Shown here: positions 33,752 through 42,191 of the stretch, piece by piece
Layout of the letters: each line of letters opens with the position of its first letter
How positions within the stretch are numbered: position 1 is the stretch's first letter
Assembly (NCBI GenBank): GCA_021770245.1
Contig: JAETRI010000009.1
Span: 1 to 64,000, forward strand
Source: Lachnospiraceae bacterium
GTDB taxonomy: Bacteria; Bacillota; Clostridia; Lachnospirales; Lachnospiraceae
Length of the DNA: 64,000 nucleotides
Direction of reading: 5' to 3'
The notes under the pieces: generated by a model
Told to the model about the DNA's origin: nothing
Databases searched by the model: none
Seen by the model: only the letters and a program-made list of their open reading frames with translations
Program-made: the position numbers and the translations under genes

Positions 33752-35491
33752 ATGACCTGTAAAGAAAAAATATTGTCCGAGGATTTTCAGGATATCCTGA
33801 CGAGCTATTTCGTGGAGGGGGATCAGAAAACGGAGACGGATCGATACTGCGCTATCCCTATCAGCGACAACCTATGGTCGGTCTATTATGACAGATCTTA
33901 CCTCCCGGAGCTTTCTTTTGCCGATTATAACTATCGGTTTGTGACGGAAATATACGGATTAATGGATGTGTCTTTCCCGGAGGTGGCGGGCGGCGGATTT
34001 GACCCGCAGCCTCTGGTCCATTCCGGGATTACGGCGGTTCAGAGGGAACCCCTTTCCCTGACGGGACGGAATGTGGTGATCGGCTTCGCGGACACGGGGA
34101 TCGACTACAGGAATCCTGTTTTTCGCAGGCCGGACGGAAGCAGCCGGATTCTTGCGGTCTGGGATCAGACCATACAGGACGGAACGCCGCCGGAGGGATT
34201 TTGGTACGGCAGCGAATACACCCGGGAGCAGATCAATGAGGCGTTAAGACAGGAGAATCCGCTTACGCTGGTTCCCACGGAGGACGAGATCGGCCATGGG
34301 ACGGCCACGGCTGCCGCGGCTGCCGGAAGCGCGTTGAATGACGGTCTGGGCTTCATCGGAGCGGCTCCGGACGCGGAGCTCGTGATGGTAAAGTTAAAGC
34401 AGGCCAAGGAATTTATCCGGGAATTTTATATGCTGCCCCGGGATGTACCGGCCTATGAGGCGAACGATATTGCCCTGGCCGTAAAATATATCAATTCTTT
34501 TCTGATCCCCTATGCCAGGCCCGTGGTCACGTGTCTGGGGGTAGGGCGCAGTTTCGGTGCGCACCAGGGCACCTCTGCCCTGGATCGATACCTAAGCGAT
34601 GTCAGCCTGGACTTCAACCGTGTGGTGGTGGTGGCCGGAGGAAATGAAGGAAATACGGGCCACCATTTTTTCGGAAATGTGGAGGGCTCGGATCCTGTAT
34701 CCGTAGAGCTGCGGGTGGAGGAACAGACAAAGGGATTTATGGTAGAGGTATGGGGAAACATCCCCAATTATTTCAATATGGTCATCCGTTCGCCGGGAGG
34801 GGAGGAAGTGCCTACGATCAGCAGCCGGGTAAAGGGGAGATGGGAGTACCGGTTTGTATATGATAAAACGCTGCTGCAGGTGGATTATCAGCTTAACGAC
34901 CAGATTACGGGAACCGAGGTGGCGGTCCTGCGGTTTGAGGATCCCAGCCCGGGCATCTGGACGCTGCAGTTCCGCCAGGAGAACCGGAACGATGAGGGCT
35001 TTTTCCATATGTGGCTGCCCATCCGTCAGTTCGTGGAGGGAAGGGTGGAATTCCTCCAGCCCAGTCCGGAGACCACTTTGACATCCCCTTCTTATGCTAC
35101 TGCGGTGCTTACCGTTTCGGCTTATAACAGCAGGAACAACAGCTTTTATATTAATTCCGGCCAGGGCTTCGGGCCGCAGGGGAAGATCAAGCCGGAGCTG
35201 GCTGCCCCGGGTGTGGATATCTCCACCGTGGAGGGGATGCTTCGGGGTAGAGCGGTGGTGGGGAGTGCAACAGGGACCTCCATGGCGGCCGGCCTGGCTT
35301 CCGGCGCCTGTGCGCTGATCCTGCAGTGGGCAGTGGGAAGAGGGAATTATTCCGACATTAACGGGGTGGGCGTGAAGAATTATTTGATTCGCGGCGCCGC
35401 CCAGGATGCGGCTTATCGTTATCCCAGTCCGCAATGGGGGTACGGACGCTTGGACATGGAAGGGACGTTCGACTGGATCGCGGGGATATGA
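33752..35491 (+). CDS. S8 subtilisin-family peptidase (clostridial Csp-like)
   Basis: 579 residues with no clear signal peptide. The catalytic triad is intact: Asp in GFADTGIDYRNP (about 114), His in DEIGHGTATA (about 183) and Ser in GTSMAAGLASG (about 509). A jelly-roll-like insertion (about 310-430) lies between His and Ser, as in the Csp proteases of Clostridia. A short N-terminal prodomain is likely. It sits downstream of the ClpX-like gene and is followed by a terminator. The substrate is unknown; a germination role would need spore genes that are not in view. Confidence 0.9.
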   Translation: MTCKEKILSEDFQDILTSYFVEGDQKTETDRYCAIPISDNLWSVYYDRSYLPELSFADYNYRFVTEIYGLMDVSFPEVAGGGFDPQPLVHSGITAVQREPLSLTGRNVVIGFADTGIDYRNPVFRRPDGSSRILAVWDQTIQDGTPPEGFWYGSEYTREQINEALRQENPLTLVPTEDEIGHGTATAAAAAGSALNDGLGFIGAAPDAELVMVKLKQAKEFIREFYMLPRDVPAYEANDIALAVKYINSFLIPYARPVVTCLGVGRSFGAHQGTSALDRYLSDVSLDFNRVVVVAGGNEGNTGHHFFGNVEGSDPVSVELRVEEQTKGFMVEVWGNIPNYFNMVIRSPGGEEVPTISSRVKGRWEYRFVYDKTLLQVDYQLNDQITGTEVAVLRFEDPSPGIWTLQFRQENRNDEGFFHMWLPIRQFVEGRVEFLQPSPETTLTSPSYATAVLTVSAYNSRNNSFYINSGQGFGPQGKIKPELAAPGVDISTVEGMLRGRAVVGSATGTSMAAGLASGACALILQWAVGRGNYSDINGVGVKNYLIRGAAQDAAYRYPSPQWGYGRLDMEGTFDWIAGI

Positions 35492-35497
35492 GAATGA

Positions 35498-35529
35498 GGG
35501 CTTCGCAGGCAGCTCTGCGGGGCCCTTTT
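35498..35529 (+). terminator. Intrinsic terminator after the S8 peptidase gene
   Basis: GGGC-TT-CGCAG pairs with CTGCG-G-GGCCC, followed by TTTTT (35525-35529), 7 bp past the stop codon. Confidence 0.75.
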
Positions 35530-35568
35530 TGGCTGCTGCCGCCTCCAGTCAGAGCTGCCGTCCGTGCA

Positions 35569-35593
35569 CTGGGCCATTCCTGTGTTTGTCGTG
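35569..35593. repeat. Family A end fragment
   Basis: CTGGGCCATTCCTGTGTTTG and following bases match the right end of family A palindromes; the arms are lost. It marks the left border of the AT-rich cassette that follows. Confidence 0.5.
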
Positions 35594-35690
35594 ACCTTGG
35601 CCGGCGTGGTATTGAAAGATGCACCATAGTATGATATCGTAGCTTTATCAAAGGCAGAATACGCATGAGTGGTGATAGAGGTATGTGGGG

Positions 35691-37007
35691 ATGAAGAAGA
35701 TGATAATGCAGCTCAACAGAAAGCAGCAGGCGCAGCTACAAGAGATTAAGGAATGGGCAAGAGAGAATGGAAATCAGATAAGCTACTTGGCTCTTCAGGA
35801 CCTGATTAAATATGAAAAGCAGCCAATTACTGATGATGAGGCAATGGTCAACCGGATTATTCATGAACTGATAGAGGATGGAATCACTGTAGAACCATTG
35901 GACGATGGAGAGACGTATCAGGCGCAATCTGCAGATCAGGATGGGTTTGTACCGGCTCTTGTGGAGATTACACCTCTTACGCAGAATGTGTCGAATCTAA
36001 TAGAACGGTTATTTAACAAAGAAATAGATTTAAATCCTGCATTTCAAAGGCGCAAAGATTTGTGGGATAAAGAGAAGCAGAGCAGACTGATTGAGTCGTT
36101 GATGCTGCGGATTCCTATTCCCAGTTTTTATTTTGATATGGTTCGTGAAGGAGAATGGAAAGTCATTGATGGATTGCAAAGGCTTACGGCATTCCAAAAT
36201 TATTTGGTGGGAGAAGAACAGCCGACAAAGGATGGCGAGAGGGCGCTGGTAAAACGGAAATTCGAGGGGCTTCAGTATTTAAAGGATTTTAATGGAAAAA
36301 CATTTGACGAGCTTCCGCGACAATATATCCGTAGGATCAAAGAGGCCCAAGTCATCGTATTTGGAGTGCAGAAAGGTACGCCGGAAACTGTAGTGTATAA
36401 TATTTTCCAAAGAATTAATACGGGTGGATTAAAATTAGAATCCCAAGAGATAAGAAATGCTATGTATCATGGAGGAGCATCAGAACTGGCCCAGAGACTG
36501 GCAGAAGGAACAGAGTTTTTGGAGGCTACATTGTATGCTGTAAAACCGGATAGAATGGCGGATCAGGAATATGTGATACGTTTTATGGCTTTTACGGAGC
36601 TGGATTATCAGACAGAATATAAAGATGATATAGATAATTTCCTGATTCTGACAATGAAAAAAATAAATGAATATGAGGATAGAGAGCTAGAACGTATAGA
36701 ACAAAACTTTTTAAAAGTCATGAGATATTCACACAAAATTTTTGAAAGGAATGCCTTTCGTAAAATCGGAGACGGAGGGAGAAGAGGGCCGATCAATAAG
36801 GCACTTTTTGAATTGTTTTCTGTTTGCTTTTCCGAGTTAAGTGAAAAACAATTGGATAAAATAGTTACAAAAAGAGAAGATTTTATGAAAGAATATGAAA
36901 AACTATTTCAAGAGAAAGAATTTGTTTCTGCTCTAAAATCGGGTAAAAGGACGGATTTTGTCAGACGGATTAATAGAGGCAGAGAATTAGTGAGGAAATT
37001 TTTATGA
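35691..37007 (+). CDS. DUF262 (GmrS/ParB-like fold) protein with sigma-70 region 1.1-like N-terminus
   Basis: 438 residues from the ATG at 35691 (AGAGG 9 nt upstream). Residues about 5-60 (KEWARENGNQISYLALQDL ... IIHELIEDGITVEPL) resemble sigma-70 region 1.1. Residues about 85-280 form a DUF262 domain with NPAFQRRKDLWD, SLMLRIPIPSFYFD and VIDGLQRLTAF, the counterpart of the DGQQR nucleotide-binding motif. The C-terminal third is helical and shows no HNH (DUF1524) nuclease, unlike GmrSD. It is AT-rich against GC-rich neighbours. Its stop overlaps the ATPase start by 4 bp. DUF262 proteins recur in phage-defence systems; that role is inferred here. Confidence 0.85.
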   Translation: MKKMIMQLNRKQQAQLQEIKEWARENGNQISYLALQDLIKYEKQPITDDEAMVNRIIHELIEDGITVEPLDDGETYQAQSADQDGFVPALVEITPLTQNVSNLIERLFNKEIDLNPAFQRRKDLWDKEKQSRLIESLMLRIPIPSFYFDMVREGEWKVIDGLQRLTAFQNYLVGEEQPTKDGERALVKRKFEGLQYLKDFNGKTFDELPRQYIRRIKEAQVIVFGVQKGTPETVVYNIFQRINTGGLKLESQEIRNAMYHGGASELAQRLAEGTEFLEATLYAVKPDRMADQEYVIRFMAFTELDYQTEYKDDIDNFLILTMKKINEYEDRELERIEQNFLKVMRYSHKIFERNAFRKIGDGGRRGPINKALFELFSVCFSELSEKQLDKIVTKREDFMKEYEKLFQEKEFVSALKSGKRTDFVRRINRGRELVRKFL

Positions 37008-38095
37008 TCAATGAACTGGAAATAAAAAACTTTAAGTGTTTTGAATCGCTTCAATTGGAGCTAAGGCCGCTTAACGTCCTGATGGGGCTCAATGGTATGG
37101 GAAAATCCACGCTCATCCAAAGTTTACTTCTGCTTAGACAGTCCTATCAAGAGAATGGGCTGCATGGCCTGAAACTGAATGGAAGATATGTAATGTTGGG
37201 CAATGGAAGTGACGTCCTTTCAGAGCGGGCAGTAGACGAGAAGATAACATTTTATATTAAAGAAGATACGGGAACCTTTTTTTCACAGTACGATTATATT
37301 CCTGAGTCTGATTTATTACCAAATTGTCAGTTTGAGGAGGAAATTTTAGAAGACAGTATTTTATGGAATGATGGTTTTTTGTATCTGTCTGCTTATAGGA
37401 TCGAACCACGTGCTTTATATCGTATCGCGGATGAAAAAGAGGTTATGAAACGTGATTTCGGGAATAATGGAGAACTGGCTATTCACTATTTAAATATATG
37501 CGGACATCAGAAAGTCGAGAACAGGTCCGTGACATACTATTCTGTAGAAGATCATTCTCTAAATGAACAGGTGAGGTATTGGCTGTCATTGATTGCGCCA
37601 GGGATACTGCCACAGATATCCGTTAATCAGGATCTACGAAATGCGGAACTAAAGTATGCATTTCGGGAGGGGCCAGAAAGGACAAATGCCTATAAGAGCG
37701 TCAATGTGGGGTTTGGTATCACCTATGTATTGCCTGTTCTTATAGCTTTGCTGACTGCGAAACCAGGCGATCTTTTGCTGCTGGAAAATCCGGAAGCGCA
37801 TATCCATCCCGCAGGGCAAAGATGGCTGGGAGAACTGATCACGCTGGTTTCTGCAGGGGGCGTGCAGATTATAGTGGAAACACATAGTGACCATGTGATA
37901 AATGGGATTCGACTGGCGGTAAAAAAGAAAAAGATTTCTTCGGATGAAACGGGTATTTTTTTCTTCTATAAGGACGCGGAAGATGATTATAAGCATAAAG
38001 TGATCATGCCCAAGATTGATCAAAATGGGAGGATAGATATTTGGCCGGAAGGTTTTCTGGATGAGTGGGATAATATTTTGTTGGAATTACTATAG
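37004..38095 (+). CDS. AAA ATPase of the OLD/AAA15 type (DUF3696-like)
   Basis: 363 residues. Walker A is GLNGMGKST (about 29-37) after IKNFKCF, an ABC/SMC-type start. Walker B and the following loop are LLLENPEAHIHPAGQ (about 262-276), and the H-loop is ETHSDHVINGIR. The C-terminal part, with KHKVIMPKIDQNGRIDIWPEG, matches DUF3696-type endings. There is no TOPRIM domain. ATPases of this class act as phage sensors or motors in several defence systems. The ATGA overlap with the DUF262 gene and the 12-bp gap to the next gene suggest a single three-gene transcript. Confidence 0.88.
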   Translation: MINELEIKNFKCFESLQLELRPLNVLMGLNGMGKSTLIQSLLLLRQSYQENGLHGLKLNGRYVMLGNGSDVLSERAVDEKITFYIKEDTGTFFSQYDYIPESDLLPNCQFEEEILEDSILWNDGFLYLSAYRIEPRALYRIADEKEVMKRDFGNNGELAIHYLNICGHQKVENRSVTYYSVEDHSLNEQVRYWLSLIAPGILPQISVNQDLRNAELKYAFREGPERTNAYKSVNVGFGITYVLPVLIALLTAKPGDLLLLENPEAHIHPAGQRWLGELITLVSAGGVQIIVETHSDHVINGIRLAVKKKKISSDETGIFFFYKDAEDDYKHKVIMPKIDQNGRIDIWPEGFLDEWDNILLELL

Positions 38096-38106
38096 ATGAG
38101 GTGTAC

Positions 38107-38847
38107 ATGAAGATTGTTGTGAATGATTTGGCATTTAGATTCCCTTTGTACGAAAAAGATCGTACCTCGGAAGCAGTAAAAAAGTTTATATTGATATGTA
38201 GAAAATTGGAATCTATAAGCTGTCATAATGTGGAACGGCTTGTGCGGTCGGAAATCGACAAAGAAAGTGAGCTTTATCCAACCGGAACTTTGTACCGGGT
38301 CATTCGTGATATCTCTGATAGGGACGATAGAAAGTATTTTCTTGGATTGTTAGTGAATCGGGAGAAAGCAGATGTTCTAATTGATGAACCGTTTATTTAC
38401 AAGGATTTGGCATCATTTGCATGTGCGGCCGCAAAAGAAGACGCATTAGTCAGCCTGGAAACCGATGATGGATTTAAACAGATTGAGATCAAAGGATTTA
38501 TTGGAAGACAAAAGGTTAAGATAAGAAATATTTCCTGTGAAGATCATCTCAATTATTATCGCGATATACTTGGAATGAGAATTTATAAAGCGAATGACGA
38601 AAAACATAAAAAAGATAGAGAAAATGCGTATGGTAAAGGAAAAACTGCAAGTCCTATGAATTTGTCTGATAAGGAGGCACAGAAACTGTTGGACGAGGCA
38701 ATCTGGATCAAGCAGCGTTTGTATGCAAGAAAGGGAAACTGTAATTATGCATTTCAGAATACGCAGGATTGCATATATCATGGGTACATAGCGGATGATC
38801 TGTCGGATGATATTCTGTCGGAGTTATATGGGAAAAAGTGGGATTAG
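38107..38847 (+). CDS. Unknown third protein of the DUF262-ATPase cassette
   Basis: 246 residues from the ATG at 38107 (GAGGTG 5 nt upstream); a GTG at 38101 is the alternative. I recognise no family. A stretch ALVSLETDDGFKQIEIKGF has two predicted beta strands with an Asp turn and Glu-x-Lys, like the core of a PD-(D/E)XK nuclease. The C-terminus has conserved-looking AIWIKQRLYARKGNC and a YHGYIADD ending. It is AT-rich and closes the cassette 10 bp before the GC-rich VCBS gene. As the only unassigned member it is the best candidate for the effector. Confidence 0.75.
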   Translation: MKIVVNDLAFRFPLYEKDRTSEAVKKFILICRKLESISCHNVERLVRSEIDKESELYPTGTLYRVIRDISDRDDRKYFLGLLVNREKADVLIDEPFIYKDLASFACAAAKEDALVSLETDDGFKQIEIKGFIGRQKVKIRNISCEDHLNYYRDILGMRIYKANDEKHKKDRENAYGKGKTASPMNLSDKEAQKLLDEAIWIKQRLYARKGNCNYAFQNTQDCIYHGYIADDLSDDILSELYGKKWD

Positions 38848-38857
38848 GTATTTGAAT

Positions 38858-40024
38858 ATGTCGGGGTATCGGATGTGGCGGCTTTTCCTCGCAGGGCTGA
38901 TCCTGGCAGTCTGTATCCTGCCGGGACTTCGTGCGGATGCGAAGGAAGAGGCGGACAGGCCGGAGGCGGCCGGCGAGGGACTGGTGGGGCTCCTGGGAAG
39001 CCCTGCGGCGACCGTGGCCGCGGCGGATACCACCGGAATGGAATACAGGAGTTATCTGCAGCGGGTGGAGGGGATCGACCGGATATCCGAGCTGCCGGAC
39101 CGGGGATTTACGGTAATAGAATCCCAGGTATTTAGGGTAGAACTGGAGAATTTCGGGGAGGTTTCCTTTGTCCCGGCACTGGACGAACGATATCACAGGC
39201 TGGTGGTGTTTCTGGAAGGCCAGGACGGGAGCATCCTGTATCGGACGCAGGAGCTGGCAGCCAATTACCTGGCCCGGGGGAAGATGATGCAGGCCGCAAA
39301 AGGGATTGCAGGAGTTTCCTTCCAGGATGTGAACGGAGACGGACTGACGGATATCCTGTTGATCGCTTCCTGTACGGACGAGGGCGCTTTTCCCGCAAAA
39401 CGCGTGGTCCGGGTGGGGGATGTGCTGTTCCAGGACGGCAGGGGATTTTATCGGGACTGGAGGCTGTCGGATGAGATCAATCGTTTCGGCATGAACAAAA
39501 GCCTGAAGCTGATGGCGGCCTTCGTCATGGACGGGGATTCCACGGAATTTCTGTATACGGCGGTAACCCTGGAGGAGCTGCTTTCCCACGGATTTGAAAT
39601 CATAAAGGAACAATGCTACGTCAGAGAGTTTGAAAAACTGGGAAGGCTTCGCGTGGTACCGGGAACCTTCCGGGCGGCCGGATATGATATGTTTTTCATC
39701 TATCTGGTGAACGAGCAGGGAAATATTGCGTGGAGTTTTCAGCCCATGGGGGATTATGACAACCTGTATGCTCTGCGCGGGATGACCTGCCGGGATGTGG
39801 ACGGGGACGGGATGAAGGATATTGTGGTGCTGGCCCGGTACAGCAGGGAGGACGACAGGGGCGGTATGACGGTGGAAAGCGATTATGAGATCTATTACCA
39901 GAGAACGGACGGTTTTGATACGGACACCGGTTTTAAGGCCACGTATCGCTGCGAAGATACGGACACAGTGGAAGAACTGGTGGAAAAGGCCCGGGCATAC
40001 TGGGGCTGGTCCTATGTGGGGTAG
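38858..40024 (+). CDS. Secreted VCBS/FG-GAP-like repeat protein
   Basis: 388 residues from the ATG at 38858. A signal peptide (WRLFLAGLILAVCILPGLRADA) opens the protein. Two calcium-binding FG-GAP-like loops, DVNGDGLTDILLIAS (about 170-185) and DVDGDGMKDIVVLAR (about 318-332), indicate beta-propeller-like repeats. The start is only 10 bp past the AT-rich cassette and has no strong ribosome site, so the cassette insertion may have removed its original leader. A terminator hairpin overlaps its stop codon. It may be an extracytoplasmic partner of the two-component system downstream; that is inference. Confidence 0.78.
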   Translation: MSGYRMWRLFLAGLILAVCILPGLRADAKEEADRPEAAGEGLVGLLGSPAATVAAADTTGMEYRSYLQRVEGIDRISELPDRGFTVIESQVFRVELENFGEVSFVPALDERYHRLVVFLEGQDGSILYRTQELAANYLARGKMMQAAKGIAGVSFQDVNGDGLTDILLIASCTDEGAFPAKRVVRVGDVLFQDGRGFYRDWRLSDEINRFGMNKSLKLMAAFVMDGDSTEFLYTAVTLEELLSHGFEIIKEQCYVREFEKLGRLRVVPGTFRAAGYDMFFIYLVNEQGNIAWSFQPMGDYDNLYALRGMTCRDVDGDGMKDIVVLARYSREDDRGGMTVESDYEIYYQRTDGFDTDTGFKATYRCEDTDTVEELVEKARAYWGWSYVG

Positions 40025-40057
40025 GTTGAAAAAAGGCCCGATGGCCTTTTTTCAACC
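40024..40057 (+). terminator. Terminator-like hairpin, family C, copy 2
   Basis: Perfect 15-bp arms GGTTGAAAAAAGGCC and GGCCTTTTTTCAACC around CGAT, starting on the last base of the VCBS stop codon. The right arm supplies a T-run. Confidence 0.8.
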
Positions 40058-40060
40058 CGG

Positions 40061-40150
40061 CAATTTGCGCCGGAGCGTCACAAATTGTTATGATGGCAGA
40101 CGAGAATTCGCCTCCGCGAATTCTCGTCGCCCCGTCGCGAAAACGCTCCG
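40061..40150. repeat. Nested inverted repeats between the VCBS gene and the intron
   Basis: A 13-bp perfect pair GACGAGAATTCGC (40099-40111) / GCGAATTCTCGTC (40116-40128) lies inside CGGAGCGT (40071-40078) / ACGCTCCG (40143-40150). CAATTTG / CAAATTG (40061-40067, 40081-40087) overlaps it. It follows the terminator in the same way as the second hairpin of family C. Confidence 0.65.
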
Positions 40151-40163
40151 GAATGCGAGGTTA

Positions 40164-40267
40164 GATTGAAAAATAAGCCCGATGGCTTATTTTTCAATCG
40201 CCATTTGTGCCGCAGGCGGCCCAAATGGAATCGCAGATGCGAAATCGCATCCGCGATTTCGCATCGC
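40164..40267. repeat. Composite two-hairpin repeat, family C, copy 3, interrupted by the group II intron
   Basis: Perfect 16-bp arms GATTGAAAAATAAGCC (40164-40179) / GGCTTATTTTTCAATC (40184-40199), then a GCGAAATCGC / GCGATTTCGC hairpin. It is nearly identical to 2306-2410. Here the intron begins right after CGCATCGC. Confidence 0.8.
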
Positions 40268-42163
40268 GTGTGTGCCCGGTGGGCACACGCTCTAACGGGT
40301 GAAAGTCCCCAATCCGCCCGGCAGTGGGAAGGATACAGCCGAAGCCAAGGGTGTCCACCGTGAGGTGGAATCTGAAGAAAGGATTAGGCAAAACTCTGGC
40401 TTACTACATTTGAGGCTAAATGCAAGGATAAGATTGCGCGGCAAATCAAAGTCCAATAACTGCACGGAATCGCATTTAGTAATTATGGAGCGAGTATAAG
40501 AGGGAAAGAGCGTGTGAGTACCCGGGGAGGTCTCGTGGACGCATCCAATGCAATAAAACATTTGCGGAAGCGGTTGAAACAAGATTTATCACGAGAAGTC
40601 AGCAGAGGTCATAGTACCATGGCGGTTGCAAACGTTATGGGAAGGACTGAACTTTAGGAGATGTGAGTAAATGAATGTAACCAAAGATAGGTATAAGGAC
40701 AGACAACTTCATATGGAAGACTATCTGCAAATGGTATCTGCGGAACAGAAAGAGTATGCGGAAGTGCCCGTCTATCAGCGGATTACTGAAAACAACCACA
40801 TCATCACGGACTTTTGGAGGGACAATCTACTGGAATTGATTTTGCGGGAAGACAACTTAAACAGGGCGTACAAGAGAGTGAAATCAAACAAAGGCAAAGG
40901 TGGAATTGACGGAATGCAGGTGGATGAACTATTGCCCTACCTGAAAGAAAACCAGAGCGAAATCATCCGGAAGATACGGGAAGGGAAATACAAACCCAAC
41001 CCAGTCCGCAGGGTAGAAATACCAAAAGAAGAAAAGGGTAAGGTCAGGGAATTAGGAATCCCCATTGTCGTAGACCGCATGGTGCAACAGGCGATAACCC
41101 AGGAATTGACGATCCTGTATGAGGAACAGTTTACAGAGAGCAGTTATGGATTCAGACCGGGGAGAAGCCAGCACGACGCATTGAGAGCCTGCAAGAGAAA
41201 TGTAGAAGAGGGATATGTGTATGTGGTGAGTATGGATTTAGAGAAGTTCTTCGATACGGTAAACCACAGCAAATTAATAGAGGTAATGTCGCGGACGATC
41301 AAAGACGGGCGAGTGGTATCATTAATACACAAATACCTGAACGCAGGAGTATTGCAGAACGGATTCTTTGAGAAGACGGAAGAAGGAGTGCCGCAGGGGG
41401 GACCGTTAAGCCCACTGTGCGGGAACGTGATGCTGAATGAACTGGATAAAGAACTGGAACGCAGGGGGCACCGATATGTGAGATATGCGGACGATGGGCT
41501 GATATTCTGCAAGAGCAGGAAGAGTGCGGAACGATCGCTAGAGAACATCATTCCCTATATAGAGGGGGAGCTATTCCTGAAAGTGAACCGAGCCAAGACA
41601 ACAGTAACCCATGTGAGCAAGATGAAATATCTGGGATACGCATTTTACCGGAATAAAGGAGAGTGTAGATTCCGGGTACACCCGAAGACGATCCGAAAGA
41701 TGAGAGCCAGGATAAGGGAGATAACCCAAAAGAATAAAGGATGGAGTAATGTCTACCGGAGGAAGAAACTAGAGGAGTATGCCAGAGGGTGGATAAATTA
41801 CTATAAACTTGCAGACATGAAAAGACTGATGAAGGAGACAGACGAATGGCTCCGGCGCAGGATACGTGCAATCTATTGGAAACAATGGAAAAAGGTAAAG
41901 ACGAAATATCGAAACCTGAGAGCATTAAAGCTCGAGGAGTGGCAGGTACGTCAGATAGCCAACAGTCGGAAAGGTTACTGGAGGACAGCGAAGATATTAA
42001 GTGTGGGCCTTACCAATAAAATAATAGCCAAACTGGGGTATATATCCATGCTTGACTATTATCTGAAAGTTGCGTGAAAACTAGAGAACCGCTGTATACC
42101 GAACGGTACGTACAGTGGTGTGGGAGGTCGGCTACTCAACTAATGGGTAGCCTCCTACCCGAT
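40268..42163 (+). mobile_element. Group II intron with encoded reverse transcriptase
   Basis: The 5' end has GTGTG followed by CCCGGTGGGCACACGC and CTCTAACGGGTGAAAGTCCC, typical of a bacterial intron domain I; the exact first base may be 40268 or 40270. The reverse-transcriptase gene occupies domain IV. A domain V-like hairpin (AGAACCGCTGTATACC-GAAC-GGTACGTACAG, about 42083-42115) and a domain VI-like hairpin (about 42123-42156) precede the 3' end CCTACCCGAT. The intron follows a stem-loop and ends 28 bp before the response regulator start codon. It appears complete. Confidence 0.88.
40671..42077 (+). CDS. ltrA: Group II intron reverse transcriptase/maturase
   Basis: 468 residues. Reverse transcriptase blocks are intact: GIDGMQVDEL, ESSYGFRPGRSQHDA, SMDLEKFFDTV, GVPQGGPLSPL and the catalytic YADD in RYADDGLIFCKS. 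The maturase (X) domain follows (about 370-440) with ARGWINYYKLADM. The end, SRKGYWRTAK and LGYISMLDYY, matches intron proteins that lack the HNH endonuclease domain. Such introns often enter nicked or single-stranded targets. AGGAGATG precedes the ATG. It promotes splicing and mobility of the surrounding intron. Confidence 0.95.
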   Translation: MNVTKDRYKDRQLHMEDYLQMVSAEQKEYAEVPVYQRITENNHIITDFWRDNLLELILREDNLNRAYKRVKSNKGKGGIDGMQVDELLPYLKENQSEIIRKIREGKYKPNPVRRVEIPKEEKGKVRELGIPIVVDRMVQQAITQELTILYEEQFTESSYGFRPGRSQHDALRACKRNVEEGYVYVVSMDLEKFFDTVNHSKLIEVMSRTIKDGRVVSLIHKYLNAGVLQNGFFEKTEEGVPQGGPLSPLCGNVMLNELDKELERRGHRYVRYADDGLIFCKSRKSAERSLENIIPYIEGELFLKVNRAKTTVTHVSKMKYLGYAFYRNKGECRFRVHPKTIRKMRARIREITQKNKGWSNVYRRKKLEEYARGWINYYKLADMKRLMKETDEWLRRRIRAIYWKQWKKVKTKYRNLRALKLEEWQVRQIANSRKGYWRTAKILSVGLTNKIIAKLGYISMLDYYLKVA

Positions 42164-42191
42164 ATAGGACGCGGCATGGAGGGGTAGTGCG

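Noticed and set aside
33752..35491. S8 protein as an inactive Csp pseudoprotease
   Set aside because: Asp, His and Ser of the triad are all present in normal motif contexts.
40166..40582. Short ORFs around the intron 5' end
   Set aside because: They read repeat hairpins and structured intron RNA; no coding signal.
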